Source: Halococcus saccharolyticus DSM 5350 (GTDB taxonomy: Archaea; Halobacteriota; Halobacteria; Halobacteriales; Halococcaceae). Taken from it: a stretch of 64,000 nucleotides of DNA. Where the stretch lies: the NCBI RefSeq assembly GCF_000336915.1, contig NZ_AOMD01000025.1, positions 1 to 64,000 of the forward strand. Direction: 5' to 3'. Positions 42,277 through 51,105 of the stretch are shown here, piece by piece (within the stretch, counting starts at the first letter, position 1; each line of letters opens with the position of its first letter). The notes beneath the pieces were generated by a model. It was not told the DNA's origin. It saw nothing but the letters and a program-made list of their open reading frames with translations, and did no database searches. A program made the translations under genes and the position numbers.

Positions 42277-43440
42277 TCAGTCGCCGTCGATCTCGCGGTC
42301 GGTGGTCTCGACGAGATCGGGATTGACCTTCCGCGTCACCGCGAAGTCCGTCGGCGGGATCACGAGACCAGCGAGCGCACCGAGCGAGTGGAGCAGGCTG
42401 ACGATCGGCGTCAGCACGACCAACGCCACGCCGACGAGCAACGACTCGTCGTAGTACCGAATCCCGAGGAGTGACCAGACGAGTACGAACGAGAACACCG
42501 CGACCGAGAGCACCTGGAAGGCGAGTTCGAACGCGATGGTGCCCGGGATGAACAACGGAACGAACGTCAACACCGGCACCGCGGGCGAGAACGCCCACGC
42601 GATGTTCCGGACGGTGGTGAGCGTCCGGTACAGCGGCGAGAGCAGGCCACGCTGGGCCTGCGATCCCGCGATCCACCGGCTTCGCTGGCCGATCATCGCC
42701 CGGACCGTCGGCGGGGCCTGGGTGTCGAACATGTCGCGCGCGAGCGCGAAATCGAGATCGATCCCCTCGTCGGCCGCCACGCTCCAGACGAACGTGGTGT
42801 CCTCGATCATCGTCTTCCGATCCCACCCGATCCAGCCCTCGAGTTCCGCGCGGATCGCGATCCCACCACCCCACGCGTACAGCGGCACCGAAAGCGAGGG
42901 AAACGCGCGCTGCTCGATCTGAAACCCGAGCCGGAAGACTTCGGCGAGATAGGTGAGCCACGACCGACTCCGGCGTGGGCGCTCGCGGAACTGGACCACG
43001 TCGGCATCCGGAATCCCGTCGAGGTCGGTCACGATGCTGTCCTCGTCGAGAAAGAGCACGAACTCCTTCTCGCAGGTGAGATGCTGGCGGGCCCATTCGA
43101 GCGCTCGTCCCTTCCGGATCGCCTCACATTCGAACGCCTCGGGGACGACGTGGACGGTCGCACCGTCGATCGTCATCGGCTGTTCGGCGATCACGTGGCG
43201 GTCGGTGATCGACTCGGGGAGTGCGTTCACGCTCTCCTGGACGATCCGCTCGGAGTCGACCGTGAGAAAGCGCACCTGAACGTCGCCGGGATCGTACGCA
43301 GGGTCGGGATACTTGTAGCGCCGCCCGACGAACGCCACGAGATACGTCCAGTACGCGATGGAACAGGCAGAGAGGAGGACGATGATCCAGAGGATCACCG
43401 AGAGGATCGCGGGAACCGCCGCGAGAACCTGTTCCTCCAT
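42277..43440 (-). CDS. Membrane glycosyltransferase family 2 (processive type)
   Basis: Protein of 387 residues with an N-terminal membrane helix (about residues 7-32), a cytoplasmic GT2 catalytic domain and three or four C-terminal helices, the layout of cellulose-synthase-like and Egghead-type enzymes. Motifs: FLFLDEDSIV (DxD, about 130-139), IEDTTFVWS (TED-like) and QRSRWIAGSQ (Q/RxxRW). This set marks processive polymerases that push the polymer through the membrane. ATG 43440 (MEEQVLAAVPAIL) preferred over an upstream codon. Adjacent to two GH26-like hydrolases and another GT2. Confidence 0.87.
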   Translation of the reverse strand: MEEQVLAAVPAILSVILWIIVLLSACSIAYWTYLVAFVGRRYKYPDPAYDPGDVQVRFLTVDSERIVQESVNALPESITDRHVIAEQPMTIDGATVHVVPEAFECEAIRKGRALEWARQHLTCEKEFVLFLDEDSIVTDLDGIPDADVVQFRERPRRSRSWLTYLAEVFRLGFQIEQRAFPSLSVPLYAWGGGIAIRAELEGWIGWDRKTMIEDTTFVWSVAADEGIDLDFALARDMFDTQAPPTVRAMIGQRSRWIAGSQAQRGLLSPLYRTLTTVRNIAWAFSPAVPVLTFVPLFIPGTIAFELAFQVLSVAVFSFVLVWSLLGIRYYDESLLVGVALVVLTPIVSLLHSLGALAGLVIPPTDFAVTRKVNPDLVETTDREIDGD

Positions 43441-43599
43441 TGGCAATATGAACGACAGCGGACACATTAAGTGTTGCTGACTGCGCCCTCATCGAGACAG
43501 CGTACCGTATGCTGTTGCCCGTTCGCACCGCCTCGACGGTCGGGACAGCCCACGGCGCGCCCGGAAGGGCTTTCCGGTGGCTGGTGAAAGCGGGGAGCG

Positions 43600-44316
43600 A
43601 TGGTCGAGGTGAGCGTCATCGTTCCGACGACCCTGCCGCCCGAGGCGACGATCGAGCCGGTCGAGCGCCTCGCGCACGACGGGTTCGACGACTACGAGGT
43701 GATCGTCCGACGCGACGAGGGAGCAGCGCACGCACGCAACGTCGGTATCGAGCGAGCCAACGGCGAGAAGCTCGTTTTCCTCGACGACGACTCGCTCCCG
43801 TGTCGGGGCTACCTCCGGATCGCGAGCGTCGCGCTCGACGCCTACCCCGCGGTTGCGGGCCGGGTGGTCCAGCCCGCGGACGCGCCGTATCGCGACCTCG
43901 AACTTCCGTGGTACGATCAGGGCGACGAGACCAAACCCACCGATCTACTGCCGGGCTGTAACATGGCGATCCGACGAGAAGTACTCGAGTCGGTCGGTGG
44001 GTTCGACGAGGAGGCCTTCGGCTGGGGCCACGAGGAGTCCGAACTCGCCGAACGGATCGCCGAAGAGTACGCGATCCAGTACGTCCCCGAACTCGCCGTC
44101 GAGCACACCTACGTCGAGTCCTTCCGGGACTTCCTCGAAAAGTCGTATCTGCTCGGCCGGGCCGACGTGCGGTGGTGGCGGCTCGACGGCAAATCCGATC
44201 GGTGGCTCGTGCGACAGACGCTCAACACTTCGCTTCGGGAGAACTCGCGGCTCGGAACCACACGACGGGTGGCCCAGCGCGTCGGCTGGATCGCCGAGAC
44301 GATCGACGGACGATAG
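43600..44316 (+). CDS. Soluble glycosyltransferase family 2
   Basis: Protein of 238 residues with a complete GT-A fold: EVSVIVPTTLPPEATIEPV at the start, AHARNVGIERANGEKLVFLDDDSLP with the DxD metal site, and PGCNMAIRREVLESVGGFDEE. The C-terminus is basic and amphipathic (LRENSRLGTTRRVAQRVGW), suited to peripheral membrane contact. Probably adds a sugar to a lipid-linked or extracellular glycan. Divergent from the processive GT2 gene, with 159 bases between. Confidence 0.85.
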   Translation: MVEVSVIVPTTLPPEATIEPVERLAHDGFDDYEVIVRRDEGAAHARNVGIERANGEKLVFLDDDSLPCRGYLRIASVALDAYPAVAGRVVQPADAPYRDLELPWYDQGDETKPTDLLPGCNMAIRREVLESVGGFDEEAFGWGHEESELAERIAEEYAIQYVPELAVEHTYVESFRDFLEKSYLLGRADVRWWRLDGKSDRWLVRQTLNTSLRENSRLGTTRRVAQRVGWIAETIDGR

Positions 44317-44799
44317 CTCGGCCACGGATGGATCGTCGGCGGAAATCACGATAGATCGGACTGTCGGATTCAGTGGTGATCATAGTGTAGTGCAACCGCA
44401 CATGAAACACAAAACCCATTACAGTACGTGGTAGCACTGCTGGTGGGACTTGGTGTCCCGCTCCGAAGGCAGGGGATTGTGGATCGAGATCCGTTACCCT
44501 GGCATCGTCCCCTTGCCGTCGGGTTTTCACGGCTGATGACCAGCCGATCCGACGTGATACGTCGATACGTCATAAAGCTAGTGATAATGGCGAGTATCCG
44601 TCCAAACAGTGCTTGGTATTGAACAAACGAGGTTGTCCTGATCGACGGTGGTGTTCCGTCGTTCAGCAGTTGCGTTCTACTGCGGAACGGTAGTGCTGTC
44701 GAGACGTACGGTGTCGTCGTGAGAGAGTGTATCACTCGTAGTGTTGTCCACAGGCTGCGAAGACAACAGTTTGAAACCCTGTCGAACGGGTTTTGAAGT
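44317..44799. other. Structured intergenic region, no protein gene seen
   Basis: 483 bases, less GC-rich than the flanks. Elements: the palindrome GGATC-GA-GATCC (44481-44492); a perfect tandem GATACGTC (44556-44571) followed by ATAAAG; a hairpin GTTCCG (44653-44658) with CGGAAC (44683-44688) plus inner CAG/CTG; and AAACCC (44774-44779) with GGGTTT (44788-44793) just before the RNase Z start. Could hold a non-coding RNA or a decayed insertion; I recognise neither. Confidence 0.45.
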
Positions 44800-45717
44800 A
44801 TGCAAGTAACGTTCCTCGGGACCGGCGGTGCGGTCCCGACGACCCGGCGCAACACCAGCGGACTCCTGCTCCGGCGCGACGGCGAGCGACTCCTCTTCGA
44901 CTGCGGCGAGGGGACCCAGCGCCAGATGATGCGCTTCGGCACCGGCTTCACCGTTTCTCATGTGTTCCTCACGCATCTCCACGGCGATCACGTGCTCGGG
45001 CTCCCCGGTCTCTGTCAGACTCTCGACTTCAACGACCGCGAAGAGCCGCTCGCGATCCACACGCCGCCGGGCACCCGGAGTACGGTCGAGAATCTCGTCG
45101 GCGTCACCGGGGCGCGGCCCGGCTACCCCGTCCGGGTGAACGAAGCCTCGCCCGGCGGCGTCGTGCTCCGAGAAGACGAGTACGAGATCCGCGCGTTCGC
45201 GACCGACCACCGTACCCAGTCGGTGGGATACGCGCTGGTTGAGGACGACCGAAAGGGTCGATTCGACCGCGAGCACGCAGAGGAACTCGGCGTGCCCGAG
45301 GGGCCGAAGTTCTCCCGACTCCACGAGGGTGAAACCGTCGAGTTGGAGGACGGCACCGTGGTCGAACCCGAACAGGTGGTGGGGCCGCCGCGGCCGGGCC
45401 GGAAGGTCGTCTACACCGGCGACACGCGACCAACGGGCACGACCGTCGAGGCCGCGACCGACGCCGATCTCCTGATCCACGAGGCGACCTTTACGGACGA
45501 TCGCGCCGAGCGCGCCGCCCAGACCGGCCACTCGACGTCGATCCAGGCGGCCGAACTCGCCAATCGCGCCGGCGCGAAACGGCTCGCTCTCACCCACATC
45601 TCCTCGCGGTACGCGGGCGACGCCTCCGAGCTCGAACGCGAGGCGCGCGAGGTCGCCGACGGCGAAGCGTTCGTCGCCGAGGACGGCCAGTCGATCGACG
45701 TTCCCTATCCCGAGTGA
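44800..45717 (+). CDS. rnz: Ribonuclease Z (tRNA 3' endonuclease)
   Basis: Metallo-beta-lactamase nuclease of 305 residues that removes the 3' trailer of tRNA precursors. Zn-binding HLHGDHVLGLPGL (about residues 60-72), FLGTGGAVPTTRRN at the N-terminus, YTGDTRPT (Asp), and the C-terminal LTHISSRY (His). The exosite segment is short, as in archaeal short-form enzymes. An inverted repeat ends six bases before the ATG. Confidence 0.95.
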   Translation: MQVTFLGTGGAVPTTRRNTSGLLLRRDGERLLFDCGEGTQRQMMRFGTGFTVSHVFLTHLHGDHVLGLPGLCQTLDFNDREEPLAIHTPPGTRSTVENLVGVTGARPGYPVRVNEASPGGVVLREDEYEIRAFATDHRTQSVGYALVEDDRKGRFDREHAEELGVPEGPKFSRLHEGETVELEDGTVVEPEQVVGPPRPGRKVVYTGDTRPTGTTVEAATDADLLIHEATFTDDRAERAAQTGHSTSIQAAELANRAGAKRLALTHISSRYAGDASELEREAREVADGEAFVAEDGQSIDVPYPE

Positions 45718-45761
45718 CGAGGCTCACCAACCTTGATGGAGACACCGCTGGAGTCACCGCC

Positions 45762-46376
45762 ATGGACGAGTCAGTCGCTGACACGGTCGCCACCTACGAA
45801 CGGGTCGCCCCCGAGTACCGCGAGCGCCACGCCGATCGCAGCGTGATCGCCGACGCTATCGAGACGTTCCTCGGGGCGCTCGACGGGATCGACGGTGATC
45901 GCGTGCTGGACGTCGGCTGCGGTCCCGGCTGGGAGTCCGCGACTTTCCGCGAGCACGGGCTCGACGTGACCGCCATCGATCTCTCCCGGTCTTTCCTCGA
46001 CGCCACCGGCGAAGTCGCTTCCGGGGCGAGCCGTGCGCGGATGGATATGCGCACGCTCGGAGTGGCCGAGCGGTCCGTCGACGGGCTGTGGGCGTGTGCG
46101 TCGTTTCTCCACGTTCCACACGCCGACGCCAGCGACACGCTTCGAGAGTTCCGGCGCGTGCTCCGGCCCAACGGAGTGTTCTTCTGTGCCGTGGCGCGAG
46201 GCGAAGGCGAGCGGACACGCGGGGGCGAGACCTATGGAGAACGGGACGAGCGGCACTTCACGCTCTACACTCCAGAGAAGTTGCGCGAGCGCACGATCGA
46301 CGCGGGATTCGTCGTCGAGGAGCTCCACGAGGGAAGCGACGGAGAATGGCTTCACCTCCTCGCGAGAGCGCCGTAA
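45762..46376 (+). CDS. Class I SAM-dependent methyltransferase
   Basis: Protein of 204 residues with the Rossmann-type methyltransferase core: motif I VLDVGCGPGWES (about residues 48-59), ending strand DVTAIDLS, and the later LREFRRVLRPNGVFFCAV. Substrate unknown. ATG 45762 (MDESVADTVATYERVAPEYR) matches the usual family start. A GTG at 45714 overlapping the RNase Z stop is an alternative, so the two genes are probably co-transcribed. Confidence 0.85.
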   Translation: MDESVADTVATYERVAPEYRERHADRSVIADAIETFLGALDGIDGDRVLDVGCGPGWESATFREHGLDVTAIDLSRSFLDATGEVASGASRARMDMRTLGVAERSVDGLWACASFLHVPHADASDTLREFRRVLRPNGVFFCAVARGEGERTRGGETYGERDERHFTLYTPEKLRERTIDAGFVVEELHEGSDGEWLHLLARAP

Positions 46377-46418
46377 GGCGGCCGTCGTGTCGTCCGAACC
46401 ACTATCGAAGGGGAGCCG

Positions 46419-47194
46419 TCAGTCACGGAACGCCGGACGTGGGTACGTTTCCTTCGCCCGTTCTGCGGTATCGAGATCGATCTCGATCGTGACGAACGGC
46501 TGGTTTCGCGTGGTGCGGGCGATCACGGCTCCGTCGGGATCGACGATCCATCCCTCGCCGCCGAAGACCACGCTCGGGTCGTCTTCGATCGTGACCCGGT
46601 TCGACGACGCTACGAACGCACCCGAGACGACCCAGTCGAGCGCCCGCCGGCGCGCCACTTCTCGAGGGTGCGCTGCTCGGTCGCCCGCGGGTTGGCGATG
46701 AGGTGTGAGCCGGCGTGGCCGTACGAACGCGCCTCCTCGGCGGCCCACAGATCCGTACAGATCAGAAATCCCGTCTGCGCGTCGGCGCACTCGACGAGAG
46801 AGAACTCGCGCTGGCCGTGATCGTACCACGACTCCTCCCAGAACCCGGGTTCCTCGGGAAGGTAGCGCTTCTCGTGAACCGTTGTCGCGCCGTCGTCGGC
46901 GGTCCACCGGACGCCATCGTTGCACCGTCGCTCCCCACGGATCGACGGCCGGGACAGCAGCACGGTCGCGGGTGCGAGGGCGTCGAGGCGTTCGATCCAC
47001 TCGTCGTGTGCGGCGACGGCGCGCTCCCACGCAGCCCCGTCGTCGGTCGAGCTCGCGGGAAGCCACGGCGCGAACGGCATCTCGGGCAACACCACGAGAT
47101 CGCTGTCCTCGTGGGCGACGTGCTCGACTAGCGCCGGCCACGTGCGTTCGAACGCGGTGCGGTCCTCGGGGAGTTCACAGACGGTGACGCGCAT
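46419..47194 (-). pseudogene. Nitrilase-family carbon-nitrogen hydrolase with a frameshift
   Basis: Starts at ATG 47194 and carries the full catalytic triad: Glu in LVVLPEMPFAPW, Lys in TVHEKRYLPEE and Cys in GFLICTDLWAAEEARSYG. The frame then breaks near 46640-46655, at a GGCGGGCG stretch after LEKWRAGG. The rest of the protein continues in another frame (ALDWVVSGAFVASSNRVTIE ... VTIEIDLDTAERAKETYPRP) to a stop at 46419. One missing base would explain it: the span is 776 bases, one short of a multiple of three. Either a recent pseudogene or a sequencing error in GC-rich DNA. It would be an amidase of unknown substrate. Confidence 0.8.
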
Positions 47195-47327
47195 CTCACC
47201 GCGACGACGCGACGCGGGACATAAATCCTGCCGTTCGCTGGGGACGAGTCGAACACGACCAATGGCTCCGTTTCCCTGACGAACGACGTGCCGCCCCGTT
47301 TTTCACTCCGACGGTCGAAACCACGTC

Positions 47328-47735
47328 ATGACCCGCTTCGACGCCGCCACCGCGGACGCTCGTCAGGAACTCTTTGCCGACGCGATCCGCGCCCACACCG
47401 AGCGCAACAGCGCGTTCCTGACGATCGAGGCCACGACGGACGACACGGACGAGGGAGCCGGAGAGAGTAGTGAACCCACACCGTGGATCCAGTACGCCGA
47501 CGGTACGCTCAACCTCGACTGCACCGACGACGAGCTCGACCGGCTGAAATCGCTGCTCGATGGGTTCCCGTCGTTCACCATCGACGATCTCGCCACGCCG
47601 GAGGATGTCGACGGCACCAACGTCCGGGTGACGGCGCGGACGGACGACGAGCGCATCGCCGAATTCGCGGATCGGGTCTTTCGACAGGTCTACGACCGCT
47701 CTAAGGGGTATCGGGCGTGGGTCGCGGCGATCTGA
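47328..47735 (+). CDS. Conserved haloarchaeal protein, hypothetical
   Basis: Acidic soluble protein of 135 residues. Two alpha/beta halves are joined by an acidic loop; the end is FADRVFRQVYDRSKGYRAWVA. No signal peptide, membrane helix or known motif. I do not recognise a function. The ATG at 47328 is the only plausible start. Confidence 0.7.
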   Translation: MTRFDAATADARQELFADAIRAHTERNSAFLTIEATTDDTDEGAGESSEPTPWIQYADGTLNLDCTDDELDRLKSLLDGFPSFTIDDLATPEDVDGTNVRVTARTDDERIAEFADRVFRQVYDRSKGYRAWVAAI

Positions 47736-47851
47736 CGGCGTGGTAGGGGTTCCTCCGGGAGCGAGTCGTTGGAGAAGCAGGGTATAGCAGCGGAACCAGA
47801 CGACGCGCCGTCGTCGCCCTGGGTTACCGCCGTGGGATACCTAATAAAAGG

Positions 47852-48112
47852 TCAGAACGGGAGCCGTTCTTTCGCCTCGTCGGCCATCATGTCGAGCTTG
47901 TCCTGGAACTTCTCGACCGAGCGTTCGACGTGCTGGACGCGATCCCGTGGAATGCGACGGACGACGTCGTTGCCGTCGTCGTCCTCGCCGACTTTCACGA
48001 GCCAGTGGTCGTCGAAGTACGCAATGTACTCGTTGTCGACGGTGATTTCGACCTGTCCTTCGTCGAGCTTGTCGTAGACGATGGTGGCGCGACCGAGTTC
48101 GGGATCGACCAT
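47852..48112 (-). CDS. Small acidic protein, hypothetical
   Basis: Protein of 86 residues: beta-rich first part (RATIVYDKLDEGQVEITVDN...DDHWLVKVGED) and a helical second part (RVQHVERSVEKFQDKLDMMADEAKERLPF) that may form a coiled coil. A TATA-like CTTTATCC (48133-48140 on the minus strand) lies about 25 bases before the ATG. Common in haloarchaea; no function known to me. Confidence 0.7.
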   Translation of the reverse strand: MVDPELGRATIVYDKLDEGQVEITVDNEYIAYFDDHWLVKVGEDDDGNDVVRRIPRDRVQHVERSVEKFQDKLDMMADEAKERLPF

Positions 48113-48184
48113 ACCCCCGTCTGTGCCGGTGGATGGATAAAGGCGCGGCCTTCGCTCCGGACGTTCGCGGTTGCCAACAGTCGA

Positions 48185-48778
48185 TCAGTTCTCGACGTCC
48201 TCGGACCCGACGCCGGGCGCGTCGGTGAGGTCGACATCCTGGGGTTCGTCGTGACCGCCGATCAGCACTTCACCGTCCGGGCCTTCGACGTAGACGTCGT
48301 CGGCGAACCCGCCTTTGGCGTGGGGATGCTCGGGCTCGTCGAGTTTTTCCGGCGTCGAGGGAGCCTCGGGAATGCCGCCGCGCGGCGCGAACGAGCCGAG
48401 CGGATCGGCGATGGTGATGTCGTAGTGGGAGAAAAAGTCGCGATAGCGGTCGTAGTGGGCCTCGATCTCGTCGGCCGGGATCTCCATCATCTCGGTCCAG
48501 CCGTGGTTGTAGAAGTCGAAGTTTCCCTGAATGTGGGTGATCTCGCGCGCTTCGGCCTCGGTGAATCCTGCTTTGAGCGCTGCGGTGTACGTATCGGTCG
48601 TGGCCTCGAAGAGACCGTCGAGGTGGTCCTCGCGCTCCGCCGCGTGGGCGGGGTCGGCCTTGCCGAGGAACACCCGCGTGTGGAGTTTGACCAGCCCGTA
48701 GTTGACGACCGAGGCGACGCCGGGCGTCGTGAGCGCCTGTTTCGCCGCGAAGTGACGCACGTTCTGGTTGATCTTCAT
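48185..48778 (-). CDS. Conserved haloarchaeal protein (DUF6149-like)
   Basis: Protein of 197 residues, mainly helical in the first 150 (NQNVRHFAAKQALTTPGVAS ... GNFDFYNHGWTEMMEIPADE), with an acidic, disordered C-terminal tail. No membrane helix or catalytic motif. The family is restricted to haloarchaea to my knowledge, and its role is unknown. The domain name is from memory. Confidence 0.65.
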   Translation of the reverse strand: MKINQNVRHFAAKQALTTPGVASVVNYGLVKLHTRVFLGKADPAHAAEREDHLDGLFEATTDTYTAALKAGFTEAEAREITHIQGNFDFYNHGWTEMMEIPADEIEAHYDRYRDFFSHYDITIADPLGSFAPRGGIPEAPSTPEKLDEPEHPHAKGGFADDVYVEGPDGEVLIGGHDEPQDVDLTDAPGVGSEDVEN

Positions 48779-49022
48779 CGTCGGATATCAGGTCGGGAGC
48801 CACATCAACGCACCGCCTCGACCGCCAAACCCGGGCACTCGTCTCGACCCCCTGTCGACGGCGGCGAGACGCAGGGCAGACACACGAGCGCGGACGGAGA
48901 CGGACGGCTGAGGTGGACAGATGGAGACGACCGGCCACGAATCGATCGCGGACGCGCCAGCCCCCGAGCCGACCGGCTACGGAGATAGCAATTCACATTA
49001 CCCCGGGTGTCGAAGCCCACCT

Positions 49023-50264
49023 ATGGCTGGGTCGTACGTCATCATCGGCGACGGGATCGCGGGGAGCTCCGCGGCGGAGAGCCTCCGGGAGGGCGCTCCC
49101 GACGCCGACATCACCGTGATCACCGACGAGGGCGAGGCGCTCTACAATCGCATTCTGATCAAGGAGTTCGCGAAGGGGAAACTGCCCGCGGCCCCGATGT
49201 CGATCCACGACCCCGAGTGGTACGACGAGCGCGACATCGACCTCCAGCTCGACACCCACGTCACCGCAATCGACACCGACGAACACACCCTCCACACCCA
49301 CGAGGGCACGGAGTACACCTACGACAAACTCCTCGTCGCGACGGGCGGGACGCCGGTCCAACTCCCCGTCGACAACAGCGACGCCGAGGGAGTCCACCAC
49401 TTCTGGACGTTCGACGACGCACGCGCCATCAAGGAACACGCCGAAGACGCCGACACCGGCGTCGTCGTCGGTGCCGGACTTCTCGGGATCGACTTCGCGG
49501 CCATCTGCGGCGCACAGGAGATCGACGCCCACTATCTGATGCGCGGCGAGTGCTGGTGGCGGTACGCGCTCTCGAAGGACGGAGCCGACATCATCCACAA
49601 CGCGCTGGAGGAGAAAAACGTCACTCCCGTCTTCGACAGCGGCGTCGACCACTTCGAAGTCGACGATTCGGGCCACATCTCATCGACTGTCGACCCGAAC
49701 GGCGAGACCTACGACAGCGAGTTCGCCGGGGTGGCGATCGGCCTCGACTTCAACCTCGAAGTGCTCCAGGGCACCGACATCGAGCGCGACGACGGCGTGG
49801 TGGTCGACGAGTACATGCAGACCAGCGTCGACGACGTCTACGCCGCGGGCGATCTCACCCGGTTTTACGACACGATCATCGACGACTACGCTCAAAATGG
49901 CTCGTGGGGTAGCGCGAAAGAACAGGGCACGATCGCGGCCAAGAACATGCTCGCCGACGGTGAGGAAGAGGCGTTCCGTTGGGTTTCGTCGTACTCGATC
50001 ACTCACTTCGACTTCCCGTTCCTCTCCTTTGGCCACCCGACGATCGGCGACGACCACGCCGAGGCGAAGTTCTCCGATACCGAGTGGCGGCGGCTCGCGT
50101 TCAAGGACGGCAAGATCGTCGGCGGCGTCCTGATCGGCGATCTCGCCCCCCAGAGCAAGTACAAGAAACTGGCTCGTGAGGAGCGCGTCGTGGCCGACCA
50201 GAAGGACGTGCTGATGGCCGAGGAAGTCGATCTCGACGATCTCGCACCCGCCCCCGAGCAGTAG
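49023..50264 (+). CDS. NAD(P)/FAD-dependent pyridine nucleotide-disulfide-type oxidoreductase
   Basis: Protein of 413 residues with FAD site SYVIIGDGIAGSSAAESLRE (residues 4-23), an NAD site TGVVVGAGLLGIDFAA (about 147-162) and the second FAD motif VYAAGDLTRFYD. It resembles the flavin subunits of nitrite reductase and rubredoxin/ferredoxin reductases (NirB-type N-terminal half). No redox-active CxxC is evident. The C-terminal part (HFDFPFLSFGHP...IVGGVLIGDLAPQSKYKKLA) is typical of NirB-like proteins. ATG 49023 chosen at the first strand. Electron acceptor unknown. Confidence 0.82.
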   Translation: MAGSYVIIGDGIAGSSAAESLREGAPDADITVITDEGEALYNRILIKEFAKGKLPAAPMSIHDPEWYDERDIDLQLDTHVTAIDTDEHTLHTHEGTEYTYDKLLVATGGTPVQLPVDNSDAEGVHHFWTFDDARAIKEHAEDADTGVVVGAGLLGIDFAAICGAQEIDAHYLMRGECWWRYALSKDGADIIHNALEEKNVTPVFDSGVDHFEVDDSGHISSTVDPNGETYDSEFAGVAIGLDFNLEVLQGTDIERDDGVVVDEYMQTSVDDVYAAGDLTRFYDTIIDDYAQNGSWGSAKEQGTIAAKNMLADGEEEAFRWVSSYSITHFDFPFLSFGHPTIGDDHAEAKFSDTEWRRLAFKDGKIVGGVLIGDLAPQSKYKKLAREERVVADQKDVLMAEEVDLDDLAPAPEQ

Positions 50265-50629
50265 ACAAGCGCGAACAGCTATCCTAACGCGAAGGCCTTT
50301 GACCGCTCCAGCGGTTCGCATCCCGACGGTCGCCCGAATCACTTGAACAGCTCAGTTTACCCTGAGTGGCGGTGGCGCGCGGGAGGGCGTCGAAGACGCC
50401 CGACTCGCGCGAGGGATGAGCGGAGCGAGCTCTGCGAGCGGAGCGAATCGGCTGGGGAGGGAGTGGCCTGCGGTCCTCATTTGTGTCGGGATTCGTCGGC
50501 GACGGGTTGGCCGTCGCCACCAAACCCCCCAACTGAGTTTGTCGAACGAGCCGCCGACTGCCCGTCGTCTCCGTCGAAAAGCGGGAATCGCATCGAAGCC
50601 GTTTTCCTCCATCACGTCCGATCCGGGGT
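50265..50629. other. GC-rich intergenic region with short direct repeats
   Basis: No convincing gene. GCGGAGCGA occurs twice (50420-50428 and 50438-50446) around TGCGAGCG-like words, giving translations of the ARSELCERSE kind that recur in haloarchaeal intergenic DNA and are not real proteins. Function unknown. Confidence 0.45.
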
Positions 50630-51049
50630 ATGGAAGGCGGCAGCGGCGACATGACGCTGGCGTTCGAACTCGCGGCGCTCGAAGCGCTTGCCGACCCCAC
50701 CGAGGTGGTTTCGGACGCGCGCCGGTGGACCGAGTACGTCGGCGTGATCTCCGATCAGCCCACCTACGTGGTCACGAACTTCACCCGGAAACACCGCATC
50801 CGACAGGACTTCTTCTCGGGACCACGCGGGCGCGAGGAGAGTCTCGACAACGTCAAGCGCCAGTTCGACACCGAACGTCACGTCTTCGTCGGCACCGACG
50901 AGAACGACGCCACCCTCGCGGAAAGCGTCGAGTGGGAGTATCTCGCGCTCGAAGACGCGGCCGACGCCGCCGGGTGGACGCTCGCCGCCGACGCGCCCGA
51001 CGAAAACGATACTGACACCGACACCGCGACGCGCGACGACTGGCCCTGA
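50630..51049 (+). CDS. Conserved haloarchaeal protein (DUF7124-like), hypothetical
   Basis: Soluble acidic protein of 139 residues: MTLAFELAALEALADPTEVV, then DARRWTEYVGVISDQPTYVV, FTRKHRIRQDFFSG, and an Asp/Thr-rich tail. Start ATG 50630 or ATG 50651. No motif that allows a functional call; family name from memory. Confidence 0.65.
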   Translation: MEGGSGDMTLAFELAALEALADPTEVVSDARRWTEYVGVISDQPTYVVTNFTRKHRIRQDFFSGPRGREESLDNVKRQFDTERHVFVGTDENDATLAESVEWEYLALEDAADAAGWTLAADAPDENDTDTDTATRDDWP

Positions 51050-51105
51050 ATCCGATCGCCGTTCGCATGCATTGATTTAATATCCGCCGCGCAGACGGTT
51101 GTCCC

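Noticed and set aside
44370-44951. Possible 193-residue minus-strand protein across the 44.3-44.8 kb gap
   Set aside because: It overlaps the RNase Z N-terminus, is basic and Ser/Thr/Arg-rich, and has no motif.
50343-50654. Possible 103-residue protein in the gap before the gene at 50630
   Set aside because: The translation is made of ARDERSELCERSES-like repeats known from haloarchaeal intergenic DNA, and it overlaps the next gene's start.
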